Part shown: in pieces, positions 55,071 to 64,000 of the stretch
Layout: the number at the start of each line of letters is the position of its first letter
Numbering within the stretch: the stretch's first letter is position 1
DNA from: Ruminococcus flavefaciens
GTDB taxonomy: Bacteria; Bacillota; Clostridia; Oscillospirales; Ruminococcaceae
Reading direction: 5' to 3'
NCBI GenBank assembly: GCA_023667045.1
Contig: JAMPAU010000001.1
Coordinates: 1 to 64,000, forward strand
Length of the DNA stretch: 64,000 nucleotides
The notes under the pieces: generated by a model
Told to the model about the DNA's origin: nothing
The model's input: only the letters and a program-made list of their open reading frames with translations
Database searches by the model: none
Made by a program: the position numbers and the translations under genes

Positions 55071-55955
55071 ATGAAATTACGGGAACTTATAAAATATTCA
55101 AAAGCCCTGCTGAAAAACAACCGCATAAGTACCATGATTATATGTCTTCTGCCTTTTCTGCCAGAAATATTTTTCCGGTTTGCCGAGGCGACAGTATACA
55201 GTCTGGTGCTGTACTTCAATGATATAGACCCTATACTGCTTTTCAGCGGTGAAAACCCACTGCTGATTATAATTTCAGTATGCAGTCTGTTGATTAGGTG
55301 GATTGCGACAGCTCCGCTTGTGTATATTTCGGCGTTCAGACTGTGCGAAATATGCTATGACAGCAGACGGAAAAATTTCACGCCCATATCTGAAATCTTA
55401 ATCAATGGCAGAAACTTCCGGCGTAGTCTTGCGGTATCGCTATGGTCGGAATTTATCGGATTTCTTGCCCTAATACCCGCCGGAATTTCCGGTCTGACAG
55501 CATACTATTTTATCATGAATACAGACGATTTATTCATGGCGGTACAGGCTATTGTACTCACAGTTGTATCATTGTTTTTATGGCTGAATGTCCGTCTGAC
55601 GCTTTTTTCCGTACCGTTTCTTATGGCACACTTTCCGCATAAAAGCGTTTTCCGGCTGGTATTTTATTCATTTAAGTTCATGCACGGCAGACTTTCCGAT
55701 ATGTTTAAACTATTCACGGCTTATGTCTTTCCGGCGGTGACTTTAATTTCATTCCCATACTTTCTGCCCGAACTTATGACGGCTTTTTCACTCAGCATAT
55801 CAATCTATATAAGGGAGGACGACTATTCTGAAAGAATTAAAATTAACTGTAGATTCAGCAAGTCCGGTAACGCTACAAAAATTCCTCACAGAAAAAGGCG
55901 TTTCACGGCGTTTGCTGACAAAACTAAAGCGTCAGGATTCGGGCATAACCTGTAA
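55071..55955 (+). CDS. Multi-pass membrane protein with an out-of-frame tail
   Basis: Protein of 294 residues from ATG 55071 after CGGAGG. About six membrane helices in residues 15-245, with a layout like DUF975-type proteins. From about residue 250 the sequence (RKRRFTAF and onward) is basic and reads another frame of the following pseudouridine synthase gene, overlapping it by 128 nt. The natural end was probably near 55820, so a frameshift or lost stop is likely. Confidence 0.62.
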   Translation: MKLRELIKYSKALLKNNRISTMIICLLPFLPEIFFRFAEATVYSLVLYFNDIDPILLFSGENPLLIIISVCSLLIRWIATAPLVYISAFRLCEICYDSRRKNFTPISEILINGRNFRRSLAVSLWSEFIGFLALIPAGISGLTAYYFIMNTDDLFMAVQAIVLTVVSLFLWLNVRLTLFSVPFLMAHFPHKSVFRLVFYSFKFMHGRLSDMFKLFTAYVFPAVTLISFPYFLPELMTAFSLSISIYIREDDYSERIKINCRFSKSGNATKIPHRKRRFTAFADKTKASGFGHNL

Positions 55956-56679
55956 CGGAAAAACTGTCCGCTCTATAGATACGGTATACAACGGCAATGT
56001 GATTGTTTTAAAAATCGAAGACAGCAGTTTTCTTGAACCTAATCCACTGCTTAACGTCCCTGTAGCATTTGAAAACGACAATCTTGTAATCTTCAATAAG
56101 TCCGGCGGTATGCCTGTACACCCTTCCATAAAACATCAAGGCGATACTCTCGGAAATTTCTTTGCCTCGCTTTATCCCAATTTGACTTTCCGTCCGGTAA
56201 ACCGTCTTGACAGGGACACTTCCGGACTGGTCGTTATCGCAAAGAACGCCTATTCCGCAAATCTTTTACAGGATTCATGCACAAAGACGTATTTTGCTGT
56301 GGTACAGGGAGTTACAGAAGAATACGGCACTATAGACGCTCCCATTGCACGTGAGCGTGAGTCAATAATAGTCCGGTGTGTGCGTGAGGACGGACAAAAG
56401 GCAGTCACGCACTATAAAAGAATCGCCCACAATAAAAAATATTCACTGCTTGAAATACACCTCGAAACAGGTCGCACCCACCAGATAAGAGTGCATTTTT
56501 CGCATATCGGACACGCTCTTGCCGGTGACGACCTTTACGGCGGTAGCCGTGAGGATATTTCAAGACAGGCTCTGCACTGCGGTATCATGACTTTCCGAGA
56601 ACCTATAACAGACAGAATTATTACGGTAAAATCGGATTTTCCCGATGATATAAAAAATTTAATGAACGGAGAATTATAA
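55828..56679 (+). CDS. RluA-family rRNA pseudouridine synthase, probable CTG start
   Basis: The frame open from about 55825 gives 283-284 residues. GGGAGG at 55813-55818 precedes ATT 55825 and CTG 55828; there is no ATG, GTG or TTG until TTG 55912, which would remove most of the S4-like N-terminal domain (LQKFLTEKGVSRRLLTKLKR). The catalytic motif is NRLDRDTSGLVVIAKN; GRTHQIRVHF is also typical. It isomerises uridines in 23S rRNA; the exact site is not predictable. Ends one base into luxS. Confidence 0.85.
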   Translation: MKELKLTVDSASPVTLQKFLTEKGVSRRLLTKLKRQDSGITCNGKTVRSIDTVYNGNVIVLKIEDSSFLEPNPLLNVPVAFENDNLVIFNKSGGMPVHPSIKHQGDTLGNFFASLYPNLTFRPVNRLDRDTSGLVVIAKNAYSANLLQDSCTKTYFAVVQGVTEEYGTIDAPIARERESIIVRCVREDGQKAVTHYKRIAHNKKYSLLEIHLETGRTHQIRVHFSHIGHALAGDDLYGGSREDISRQALHCGIMTFREPITDRIITVKSDFPDDIKNLMNGEL

Positions 56680-57158
56680 TGGAAAAAATAGCAAGTTTTC
56701 AGGTAGACCACACAAAATTCGGCGTTGGTATGTACATATCAAGGACAGACGACGATATTATAACCTATGATGTAAGAATGGTACGCCCCAACGGCGGAAA
56801 ATACATCTCAAATCCCTCACTCCACACAATTGAACACATTTTCGCAACCTATGCGAGAAATTCAGCATTCGGAAAGAATATAGTCTATGTAGGACCTATG
56901 GGTTGCAGGACAGGCTTTTATCTTATCACAAGGGGAATGTCCCACGAAAATGCTATAGAGCTTGTACGTGACGCATATAAATATATATCGGAATATGAGG
57001 ACGAAATAATGGGCTGTTCTGCTGTAGAGTGCGGAAACTACCTCGAACATGATTTACAGTCAGCAAAAAAAGACGTTCTGCCACTGCTTGAAAAACTCAA
57101 AGACTATACTGTTGAAATGCTTGACTACTCGTGGCATTACGACAAAGAAATAATATGA
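56679..57158 (+). CDS. luxS: S-ribosylhomocysteine lyase LuxS
   Basis: Protein of 159 residues. Metal ligands H49, H53 (HTIEH) and C117 (ECGNYLEHDL); catalytic C76 (GCRTGFYL) and E52. It splits S-ribosylhomocysteine to homocysteine and DPD, the precursor of AI-2, in the activated methyl cycle. ATGA overlap with the M23 peptidase gene. Confidence 0.96.
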   Translation: MEKIASFQVDHTKFGVGMYISRTDDDIITYDVRMVRPNGGKYISNPSLHTIEHIFATYARNSAFGKNIVYVGPMGCRTGFYLITRGMSHENAIELVRDAYKYISEYEDEIMGCSAVECGNYLEHDLQSAKKDVLPLLEKLKDYTVEMLDYSWHYDKEII

Positions 57159-58870
57159 AAAACCACTTTCTTTCTGAACTCGGTCAATCTATCATAAAAT
57201 TATTTCATTCGTTTTTTTCGGGAATCATAAAAACTACCGGTTTTATATGGCTGGCAGTATGGAGTTTTCTGTATTCCATATTTATAGGTGTGAGGTGGAT
57301 TTGCAGAGACTTCATGGAATCTTTCCGAAAACGTATTCAAACCTCACGGCAGTTACAGCAGGAAATAAGGCGTGCCAAAGCTGAGGGGAGTTCCGAACAG
57401 AAAAAAGCCGTTATAAAGTTTGCAGGGTCGTTTCTTTTCGGCGAGGACGGCGTATTCTATACGGCTTTCAATTACATAATGCCAGCTGTCTCGATAGTAT
57501 TTCTGATATGTATAATAAAATATGGCTCAGGTCTTGAATATGGCATAAGCGTGGAATACAACGGAAAAGAAATCGGGATAATCCACGAAGAAAGCGAATT
57601 TGATACGGCTGAAAAAGAAGTGAGAAAAAGAATAGTAAACTCCGGCAGTGATGAAGACTTCATTATTCCGGCGACCCTCTCACTGCGTATCATCTCGGAC
57701 AGCGACAGACCTTTGACGTATGCCCAGCTTGCAAATAATATACTATCATCTTCCGGCGAAGAACTGGCAGAGGCTTACGGCATATACATAGACGGAGAGT
57801 TTATAGGTGCAGTCAAGGACAAAGAACCCGTTCAGGACGCACTAAACGACAAACTGCTTACATACAATGCTGGAAGCAATGTAAGGGACGTTTCATATCA
57901 GAACAAAATCGAGTATGTCAAGGGAATATATCTCACGGAAAGTATCATGACAGAAAAAGAGGCGTGCAAGATGCTTACGTCTTCAAAGTCAAAAAAAGGC
58001 GTATATATTGCACAGACCGATGATTCTCCGGCTATTATATGTCAGAAATATAATATGGATTTGGAAGAATTTGAAACTCTTAATCCGCACATAAAAAGCA
58101 CTTTACGTGCAGGACAGATGATAAATGTTATTGAGCAGGAAAGTTTTCTGCCGATACAGTACGTCCGTGAACTGAATGTAACTGATTTTCTTGACTATGA
58201 AACAATAGAAATAGAAACAAGCAGTCTGAATGTCGGAAAAAAAGCCCGTCTGGTCAAGGGCGAAAAGGGCGAAAAAGTAAGCAGAGTGGAAATAACTTAT
58301 GTGAACGGCATTGAATATTCACGGAAAGTACTCAGCAGTAAAGTCACAAAACAGCCTGTTGTTGAGCAGATAGGTGTAGGGACTTTTTCGGCACGTCCTT
58401 ACAGCTCCGATACCATTCTGACAGGTACTGGAGAATTTAGCTGGCCTGTAAATGGCGGTTGGATAAGCGATACATTTATCAGCGACCGCAATCACTGCGG
58501 ACTTGACATAGCCGCCGACATGGGAACAGAAATATACGCTTCCGGAACTGGTGTGGTTGTTTCTGCCGGCTGGAATCCGGGCGGTTACGGATATGTGGTA
58601 ATGATAGACCACCTCGACGGTCACCAGACAGTATACGCTCACATGAGTGAAGTTCTCATTGAGGAAAATCAAGTAGTCGCAAGAGGTCAGCTTATCGGAA
58701 AAGTAGGCTCTACCGGAGATTCTACCGGTCCTCACTGTCATTTTGAAGTGCGGTACATGGGAATATGTTACGACCCTGCTTCATATCTGAATACAGTTGA
58801 CATGGGTGAAGAAAATAAAAGCATTGACAAAAAATTCTCTGAAATATTTTCAGATATTCTTGAATTTTAA
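57155..58870 (+). CDS. LysM-G5-M23 peptidoglycan endopeptidase
   Basis: Protein of 571 residues from ATG 57155. Two membrane helices (about 23-45 and 108-128), an extracellular region, LysM (283-327), G5 (333-408) and an M23 metallopeptidase domain (430-545). Zinc ligands are H447 and D451 in NHCGLD and H529 in HCHFE; H496 in YAHMS also fits. It should cut peptide cross-links in the wall. A terminator follows. Confidence 0.92.
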   Translation: MKNHFLSELGQSIIKLFHSFFSGIIKTTGFIWLAVWSFLYSIFIGVRWICRDFMESFRKRIQTSRQLQQEIRRAKAEGSSEQKKAVIKFAGSFLFGEDGVFYTAFNYIMPAVSIVFLICIIKYGSGLEYGISVEYNGKEIGIIHEESEFDTAEKEVRKRIVNSGSDEDFIIPATLSLRIISDSDRPLTYAQLANNILSSSGEELAEAYGIYIDGEFIGAVKDKEPVQDALNDKLLTYNAGSNVRDVSYQNKIEYVKGIYLTESIMTEKEACKMLTSSKSKKGVYIAQTDDSPAIICQKYNMDLEEFETLNPHIKSTLRAGQMINVIEQESFLPIQYVRELNVTDFLDYETIEIETSSLNVGKKARLVKGEKGEKVSRVEITYVNGIEYSRKVLSSKVTKQPVVEQIGVGTFSARPYSSDTILTGTGEFSWPVNGGWISDTFISDRNHCGLDIAADMGTEIYASGTGVVVSAGWNPGGYGYVVMIDHLDGHQTVYAHMSEVLIEENQVVARGQLIGKVGSTGDSTGPHCHFEVRYMGICYDPASYLNTVDMGEENKSIDKKFSEIFSDILEF

Positions 58871-58872
58871 AA

Positions 58873-58902
58873 AAAACTGGTGAATGTACGTTCACCAGTT
58901 TT
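58873..58902. terminator. Bidirectional terminator
   Basis: AAAACTGGTGAA (58873-58884) and TTCACCAGTTTT (58891-58902) form a perfect 12-bp stem with flanking A and T runs. It ends the luxS-M23 operon and, on the other strand, the lipoprotein operon. Confidence 0.9.
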
Positions 58903-58907
58903 TATAT

Positions 58908-59570
58908 TTATTCAACAGGAATAGGGTCGCCTGTTTCAATTATATTGCCGTTTGCGTCTGTTTCTACAGGTGTGAGAACATAACCGCTGTCTTGCTGAGA
59001 CATAAGTTCCTCATAGTATGCCACGAAATCAAAATCCTGAAATTCGTCAACCTTATCAAGATATATTCCTTCTGCTTCACTGACATTTACAAGCTGACCA
59101 TCTTCAAGAGTATATACTATCACACTGCCGTTTGAGCCGGATATTTCAATTTCGCTTTCGCTTATAAGTCCCCATGAGTAAGTTATAGGGTTTTCGGGGT
59201 CGGAAATTTCCATAAGAGAATCGGGAAGTGCTACTGTGCCGTCCTCAAGAATATCATACTGAAAAACAGCATATACCGGAATACCGGATAAATCTGTAAC
59301 TTCGCCCTCTTTAGAAACAAGCTTACTGCATTCCCACTTGCCAAGAAAAGCGGTTGCGTCAGCGTCTTCAATATATTCATGAGTACCTAACTGTATTGAA
59401 TTTTCCTCACTTGCTTGCTCAGTATTGTTTTCTGATTCAGATTCGGAAACTGATACATCTACAGTATCTGAAACACTTGATTCAGAGGAAGATTTTTCTT
59501 CTTTGTCTCCGCATGAACCAAAAGCACACATGACAGAACAGGCTGTTAAAATTACAAGTAACTTTTTCAT
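58908..59570 (-). CDS. Lipoprotein with one repeat domain (family member 1)
   Basis: Protein of 220 residues. Lipobox FGSC (Cys20), Ser/Glu-rich linker to about 66, then one domain of about 100 residues running from FLGKWECSKLV to YLDKVDEF. Within it, GIPVYAVFQYDILEDGTV and YSWGLISESEIEISG follow the pattern of a lipocalin-like barrel. Last of five tandem paralogues; no enzymatic motif. Confidence 0.75.
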   Translation of the reverse strand: MKKLLVILTACSVMCAFGSCGDKEEKSSSESSVSDTVDVSVSESESENNTEQASEENSIQLGTHEYIEDADATAFLGKWECSKLVSKEGEVTDLSGIPVYAVFQYDILEDGTVALPDSLMEISDPENPITYSWGLISESEIEISGSNGSVIVYTLEDGQLVNVSEAEGIYLDKVDEFQDFDFVAYYEELMSQQDSGYVLTPVETDANGNIIETGDPIPVE

Positions 59571-59585
59571 AGCAGTACCCCAGAA

Positions 59586-60323
59586 TTACTCAGCGGAAGG
59601 TGCAACGGATTCGGCAGATTCGCTGTCAGATATTTCAGAATCTTCATCATCTGTTATCCACTCGCCTGCTCCCTCGTCTTCTTCCATGCCGTCCATCTGG
59701 AAATCATTCATGAAACTTTCAAGGTCAAAAGGTGTGAACTCGTCAACTTTAGCAAGATAAAGCTGTTCATCATATCCCTCTTCTGTACCTATAAGATAAT
59801 CGCCGTCAAGAGTAAAGAGCATAGTATCATCTGTATCATTGATGATTGCAATTTCTGTATCGCTTACAACACCCCATGTATAAGATATTGCTTCTTCGGA
59901 TTCGCTCATTTCTGCTACCGCTTCAGCCATAACAGCAGTGCCGTCTTCCTTTATTTCAAGCTGGAATACTGCATAGAGCGGTATACCCATAAGGTCGGTC
60001 ATTTCCTCGCCCTCAATTACGAGCTTTTCGCACTCCCACTTGCCAAGAAAAGCAGTTTTGTCAGCGTCTTCAATAAACTCATATGTTGTCTTCTCTGCTT
60101 CTGAGATTTCAGATTCTTCCTCGTCTGCAACAGTAGTATCTTCTTCTGTTACCTCCTCAGTTGTTTCTTCCTCAGTAGTTTCTTCTTCGGTAACTTCCTC
60201 AGTAGTAGTTTCAGCCACGCTTGACTCTGAAACAGATGATTCAGAACTCTCCTCATCTCCGCATGAAGCGAAAGCACAGGTGATAGTTGTGCAAGCCATT
60301 AAAAGTGCAAGTAATTTTTTCAT
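59586..60323 (-). CDS. Lipoprotein with one repeat domain (family member 2)
   Basis: Protein of 245 residues. Lipobox FASC (Cys21), a long acidic Thr/Glu linker (residues 25-80), one domain from FLGKWECEKLV to YLAKVDEF, and an acidic C-terminal tail. Signal peptide nearly identical to the other members. Confidence 0.76.
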   Translation of the reverse strand: MKKLLALLMACTTITCAFASCGDEESSESSVSESSVAETTTEEVTEEETTEEETTEEVTEEDTTVADEEESEISEAEKTTYEFIEDADKTAFLGKWECEKLVIEGEEMTDLMGIPLYAVFQLEIKEDGTAVMAEAVAEMSESEEAISYTWGVVSDTEIAIINDTDDTMLFTLDGDYLIGTEEGYDEQLYLAKVDEFTPFDLESFMNDFQMDGMEEDEGAGEWITDDEDSEISDSESAESVAPSAE

Positions 60324-60344
60324 AATTTGTTTTTCTCCTTTGAA

Positions 60345-61370
60345 TTATTCATTTATAGTATCGGTACTTTCTGTACCGGAAACTGTATCGTCCTCAGCCT
60401 CTGTCGTGTCGGTATCATCAATGCTGTAACCGTTCATAAAGCTTTCAAGGTCAAAGGCTTCAAATTCGTCAACCTTTGCGAGATAAGCCTTTTGTCCGTC
60501 GGCATTTGAAACGAGATAGTCGCCCTCAAGTTCCATGACTACGGCAACCTGCATTTCTACATTTACGATTTCTATTTCTGTATCGCTGATAACTCCCCAT
60601 GTGTACTCAGTAGTGTCACCGCTGATTTCCATAAGACTGTCACCTAAAGCAAGTGTGCCGTCTTCCTTTAAATCGTACTGATAGAGTACAGAAACAGATA
60701 TGTCCATTACGTCGGTAGCTGTTTCGCCCTCAAACTCTATCTTTTCGCCCTGCCACTTTCCGACAAATGCCGTCTTGTCAGCGTCTTCAATAACTTCGTG
60801 TGTGGTAAACTCTGTATCTTCTGTAATCCATTCACCCTCGCCCTCAGTTTCTTCAGGCTGGTACTCCGTGAACTCGTCTACCCTTTCAAGATAAACCTTT
60901 TCGTCATCTTCGGTTATTACAAGATAATCACCGTCAATTGTAAGTGTTGTAGAATCACTGCCGTCATCACTGAAAAACTCACATTGTGTATCGCTTGTTG
61001 CTTTCCAACTCCATGTAACATCACTGTGGGTAATGTGCTGTGACATAAACTCACCAAAATTTACAATGCCGTCTTCACAGAGTTCAAGCTGAAACATAGC
61101 ATATATCGGCTCACCCATAAAATCAGTTGATTCTTCGCCGTCCGCTACAAACTTCAAACCCTGCCACTTTCCGACGAATGCCGAAACCTCGTTCTGTTCT
61201 GTTGTAGGTTCAGCAGTTTCTTCTTCAGTAGCGGATTCTGTAGTTTCTTCTGTTGTTTCAGATGTGCTTGATTCAGAAACGGAAGATTCTGAACTCTCGT
61301 CATTTCCGCATGAGACAAAAGCACAGGTCATTGTAGCACAAGCCATTAAAAGTGCAATTAATTTTTTCAT
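60345..61370 (-). CDS. Lipoprotein with two repeat domains (family member 3)
   Basis: Protein of 341 residues. Lipobox FVSC (Cys21), Thr/Glu linker, domain 1 (FVGKWQGLKFV to YLERVDEF) and domain 2 (FVGKWQGEKIE to YLAKVDEF). The two domains are more like neighbours' domains than each other in places, which suggests mixing by recombination. The start follows GGAGAATG. Confidence 0.78.
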   Translation of the reverse strand: MKKLIALLMACATMTCAFVSCGNDESSESSVSESSTSETTEETTESATEEETAEPTTEQNEVSAFVGKWQGLKFVADGEESTDFMGEPIYAMFQLELCEDGIVNFGEFMSQHITHSDVTWSWKATSDTQCEFFSDDGSDSTTLTIDGDYLVITEDDEKVYLERVDEFTEYQPEETEGEGEWITEDTEFTTHEVIEDADKTAFVGKWQGEKIEFEGETATDVMDISVSVLYQYDLKEDGTLALGDSLMEISGDTTEYTWGVISDTEIEIVNVEMQVAVVMELEGDYLVSNADGQKAYLAKVDEFEAFDLESFMNGYSIDDTDTTEAEDDTVSGTESTDTINE

Positions 61371-61412
61371 AAAACATTCTCCTTTATAATAAACCGTTAT
61401 TTTTCAGCGGTT

Positions 61413-62702
61413 TTAATCTTCTGATTCATCAAAGTTTCCAAAGTCAACTGGAACAAACTCGTCAACTCTTTCAAGATAAGCCTTTTGTCCGTTAAACTCA
61501 TACACAAGATAGTCTTTGCCGTCCACGTTTTCCAGACAGTACTCACCGGTGAGAACAAACAAGAGTGTTTCTTCCGGCACAATCGGAACAAACTTTACAG
61601 TGTCCGTATCAACGTATTCCCACGAATAAAGCGAATCATTAGCCAGTCCGCCTCCGCCCAGTTCAACAACGCCGTCTTCTTTGAGTTCAATCTGGTAAAA
61701 CTTCGGTATCACATCATCAAAAAACTTTTCACCGTTTTCGTCAATAACGTATTCGCCCTGCCACTTGCACATAAAAGGGTCTTCTTGTTCGGGTTCAGTT
61801 GATGATTCTTCTGTTTCTTCTTCTGTGAAACTTTCAATAAATGCTTCCATATCAAAAGGCGTGAACTCGTCTACCTTTTCAAGATAAAACTCTAAGTCAT
61901 CGTCTTTAATTACAAGAAAATCGCCCTCCAAAGTCAGAACCACCGAATTGAAATATTCATTGACCATTTCAATTTTCTTTGCACCTATCAAGCTCCATGT
62001 ATAACTGCTTGAATAACCGCCTAACATTTCATTATTGATTTCAACAGTGCCGTCTTCCTTTAACTCGTACTGATACATTGCATAAACAGGCATATCCATG
62101 TATTCAGTGTATGATTCGCCGTCCACTACAAGACTATAGCCCTGCCACTTGCCTGTAAAATACTCCTGTAATTTGCTGATATTTTCCTTTTCATCATACT
62201 GATACGGTCTGAACTCGTCAACCCTTTCAAGATAAACCGTATCATTTGAACCTTCATATATAAGGTAATCGCCGTCAAGTTTCAATATGGAACTATTTTC
62301 GTCATCTTCACTTTCAAAAAATTCAATTTCATTACCGGCTGACGTGCGATTCCATTTCAATGAATTTTCATCTCCGACAATTTCAGCGGTAGTCTCGCCG
62401 AGTTTAACAGAGCCGTCTTCACAGAGTTCAATCTGATAATACGCATATACCGGAATTCCTTCATATATGTCCAATTCCTGTCCGTACTCAATTATCTTAA
62501 CGCCCTGCCACTTTCCGACAAAAGCTGAAACTTCGTCCTGTTCTGTTGTAGGTTCAGCAGTTTCTTCTTCAGTGGCGGATTCTGTATTTTCTTCTGTGCT
62601 TGACTCGGAAACAGATATTTCCATGCCCTCATCATCTCCGCATGAGACAAAAGCACAGGTGACAGTTGCACAGGCAACTAAAAGTGCAAGCAGTTTTTTC
62701 AT
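61413..62702 (-). CDS. Lipoprotein with three repeat domains (family member 4)
   Basis: Protein of 429 residues. Lipobox FVSC (Cys21), short acidic linker, and three domains beginning FVGKWQG, FTGKWQG and FMCKWQG, each ending in YLE(R/K)VDEF or an equivalent. The third domain is the most diverged. AAAGGAG precedes the ATG. Confidence 0.78.
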   Translation of the reverse strand: MKKLLALLVACATVTCAFVSCGDDEGMEISVSESSTEENTESATEEETAEPTTEQDEVSAFVGKWQGVKIIEYGQELDIYEGIPVYAYYQIELCEDGSVKLGETTAEIVGDENSLKWNRTSAGNEIEFFESEDDENSSILKLDGDYLIYEGSNDTVYLERVDEFRPYQYDEKENISKLQEYFTGKWQGYSLVVDGESYTEYMDMPVYAMYQYELKEDGTVEINNEMLGGYSSSYTWSLIGAKKIEMVNEYFNSVVLTLEGDFLVIKDDDLEFYLEKVDEFTPFDMEAFIESFTEEETEESSTEPEQEDPFMCKWQGEYVIDENGEKFFDDVIPKFYQIELKEDGVVELGGGGLANDSLYSWEYVDTDTVKFVPIVPEETLLFVLTGEYCLENVDGKDYLVYEFNGQKAYLERVDEFVPVDFGNFDESED

Positions 62703-62714
62703 AAATATACTCCT

Positions 62715-64000
62715 TTAATAGTCGGTGGTGGCTAAGGCTTTCAAGTCCTGATATGTCGTATCAAATTCGTCAACTTTTTCAAGGATCCTTTTATCTCCGT
62801 CGTGATTGTATGTGAGACGGTGTGGGTTTTCTTCGTCGGACTCAACATATCTGTAATTAAAAACTTCCTGTTCGCCGTCGGCACTGATTATGTTAACGTC
62901 GTTTCCAGATATTTCCCATTTATATATACCGTCACCCTCGTGGTACTCCGCAAGCACTTCACCGAATGACACAGTACCGTCTTCATTAAATTCAAACTGA
63001 TAAATCATAGCTGAAGCGTCAGTGTACATTCCCTGCCACTTTCCTATAAGCATTTCGGGCGTAAGGTCATTAACAACAACATTCGTTTTTTCTTCGTGGT
63101 CTTCTTCTTCGTACTCATACGGCATGAACTCGTCAACCCTTTCAAGATACAGAAAGTCGCCGGAATCTTCAAATACAAGATATTCGCCGTCAAGTCTAAA
63201 TACCTCAACATATTCAATATCTTCTTCTCTGTACAACTCAATTTCCGTACTGCTTATTTCATGCCAGCCCATTGTAATGTTATTTTCGATAAGGCTTGAA
63301 ATATTTTCGCCGAACTTAACAGAACCGTCCTCACAAAGTTCAAACTGATACATTGCGTATACAGGCATATCTATAATTTCTGTACATTCTTCGCCGTCTG
63401 TTACAATCTTCATGCCCTGCCACTTTCCGACAAAATCGTTTTCCGTAACGTCCGCAACTGATTCATTTGTTTTCATAAACGAAATCTTAATGTCTTTGTT
63501 TTCAAAAGTAAGATAATCACCGTCAAGAGTAAGTGGGATAATACTTCCGTTGTCGCCGGTAAGTTCCATTTCGTTTCCGCTTACCATACCCCATGTACAG
63601 TTTACAGGGTTTTCGTCGCCTGTCACCTCAACGCCTAATATAACCGCCGTGCCGTCGTCGTATATTTCAAGACTGCACACGTCTGTAAACGGTTCACTCA
63701 TAAGATACTGTTTTTTACCGTTGACTGTAAGTTTTTTAATCTCCCACTGTCCTATAAATGCGGTCGGGTCTGCTTCGATATAATCGTGGGACGTTCTTTC
63801 AGTAGTCTCTTCTTCATACGGCGTGAACTCTTCAACTTTTTCAAAATACAATACGTTGCCGTACTGTTCAAATACAAGATATTCGCCGTCAAGTGTCATT
63901 ACTGAAATATCGTCGTAGTTGTCGCAAACCTCAATTTCCGTACTGCTTATTTCATGCCATTTCCATTCAGAAGTAACAAGTCGGGAAGTAGTTTCGCCGA
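62715..64000 (-). CDS. Multi-domain member of the same family (member 5), partial
   Basis: The frame is open to the right edge, so the start is missing; an internal ATG at 63899 is not the true start, because the frame upstream encodes more of a domain (EWKWHEISSTEIEV). Visible: the end of one domain, then three more, starting FIGQWEIKKL, FVGKWQGMKIV and LIGKWQGMYT. The last is shorter. It probably also begins with a lipoprotein signal. It ends 12 nt before member 4. Confidence 0.75.
   Translation of the reverse strand, partial: GETTSRLVTSEWKWHEISSTEIEVCDNYDDISVMTLDGEYLVFEQYGNVLYFEKVEEFTPYEEETTERTSHDYIEADPTAFIGQWEIKKLTVNGKKQYLMSEPFTDVCSLEIYDDGTAVILGVEVTGDENPVNCTWGMVSGNEMELTGDNGSIIPLTLDGDYLTFENKDIKISFMKTNESVADVTENDFVGKWQGMKIVTDGEECTEIIDMPVYAMYQFELCEDGSVKFGENISSLIENNITMGWHEISSTEIELYREEDIEYVEVFRLDGEYLVFEDSGDFLYLERVDEFMPYEYEEEDHEEKTNVVVNDLTPEMLIGKWQGMYTDASAMIYQFEFNEDGTVSFGEVLAEYHEGDGIYKWEISGNDVNIISADGEQEVFNYRYVESDEENPHRLTYNHDGDKRILEKVDEFDTTYQDLKALATTDY

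Overview
The window looks like a chromosomal segment of a Ruminococcus-like clostridium (Oscillospiraceae, Bacillota). The support is a moderately low G+C content with AT-rich intergenic DNA, near-consensus sigma-A promoters with 17-bp spacers, strong GGAGG ribosome binding sites, a CIRCE-controlled groESL operon, zinc-type S14 and L36, the clostridial order of the S10/spc/alpha ribosomal operon, and a secreted expansin carrying a dockerin-like calcium loop. The species cannot be named from the sequence alone. No tRNA, rRNA, CRISPR array or insertion sequence was recognised.

Layout. (1) 1-5.4 kb, minus strand: a phage-baseplate-like gene at the edge, a gene-less promoter-to-terminator unit, then a four-gene operon of unknown function (1166-5371). 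Three of its proteins share a PVLDSIEDIL module. (2) 5.7-23.1 kb, plus strand: a GtrB-like glycosyltransferase and a WG-repeat membrane protein lead into purine biosynthesis genes purE, purC, purF-like, purM, purN, purO, a monofunctional AICAR transformylase and purD. Nearly every pur gene is separated from the next by small unrelated genes: DUF6440 proteins, a dockerin-expansin, TM2 proteins, lipoproteins, membrane proteins and decayed genes. (3) 23.2-34.4 kb: Hsp20, a CPBP protease, a RING-like/DUF2628 protein, a two-component system with an HtrA protease, YajC with its TIGR04086 partner, groES-groEL, and a pair of paralogous membrane proteins.

(4) 34.5-50.4 kb, minus strand: the complete S10-spc-alpha ribosomal operon, rpsJ to rplQ, with secY, adk, map, a KOW protein, infA and rpoA. 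It is driven by a consensus promoter and a roughly 325-nt structured leader that contains an intrinsic terminator. (5) 50.4-58.9 kb: two inverted repeats, a TrpB2-type tryptophan synthase beta chain followed directly by a solitary EcoRI-type adenine methylase, an XRE regulator, and a run of histidine phosphatase, membrane protein, RluA-type pseudouridine synthase, luxS and a LysM-G5-M23 peptidase. (6) 58.9-64.0 kb, minus strand: five consecutive genes, four with visible lipoprotein signals and one running off the edge. They carry one, one, two, three and at least three copies of the same roughly 100-residue domain.

How the genes work together. The purine genes cover most steps from PRPP to IMP; purL, purB and purK are not here. 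The last two steps are done by separate PurO and formyltransferase proteins instead of fused PurH, and the PurF homologue lacks the usual nucleophilic cysteine. The most unusual items are the expansin inside the purine cluster, the expanding lipoprotein family at the right edge, and the PVLDSIEDIL operon at the left.
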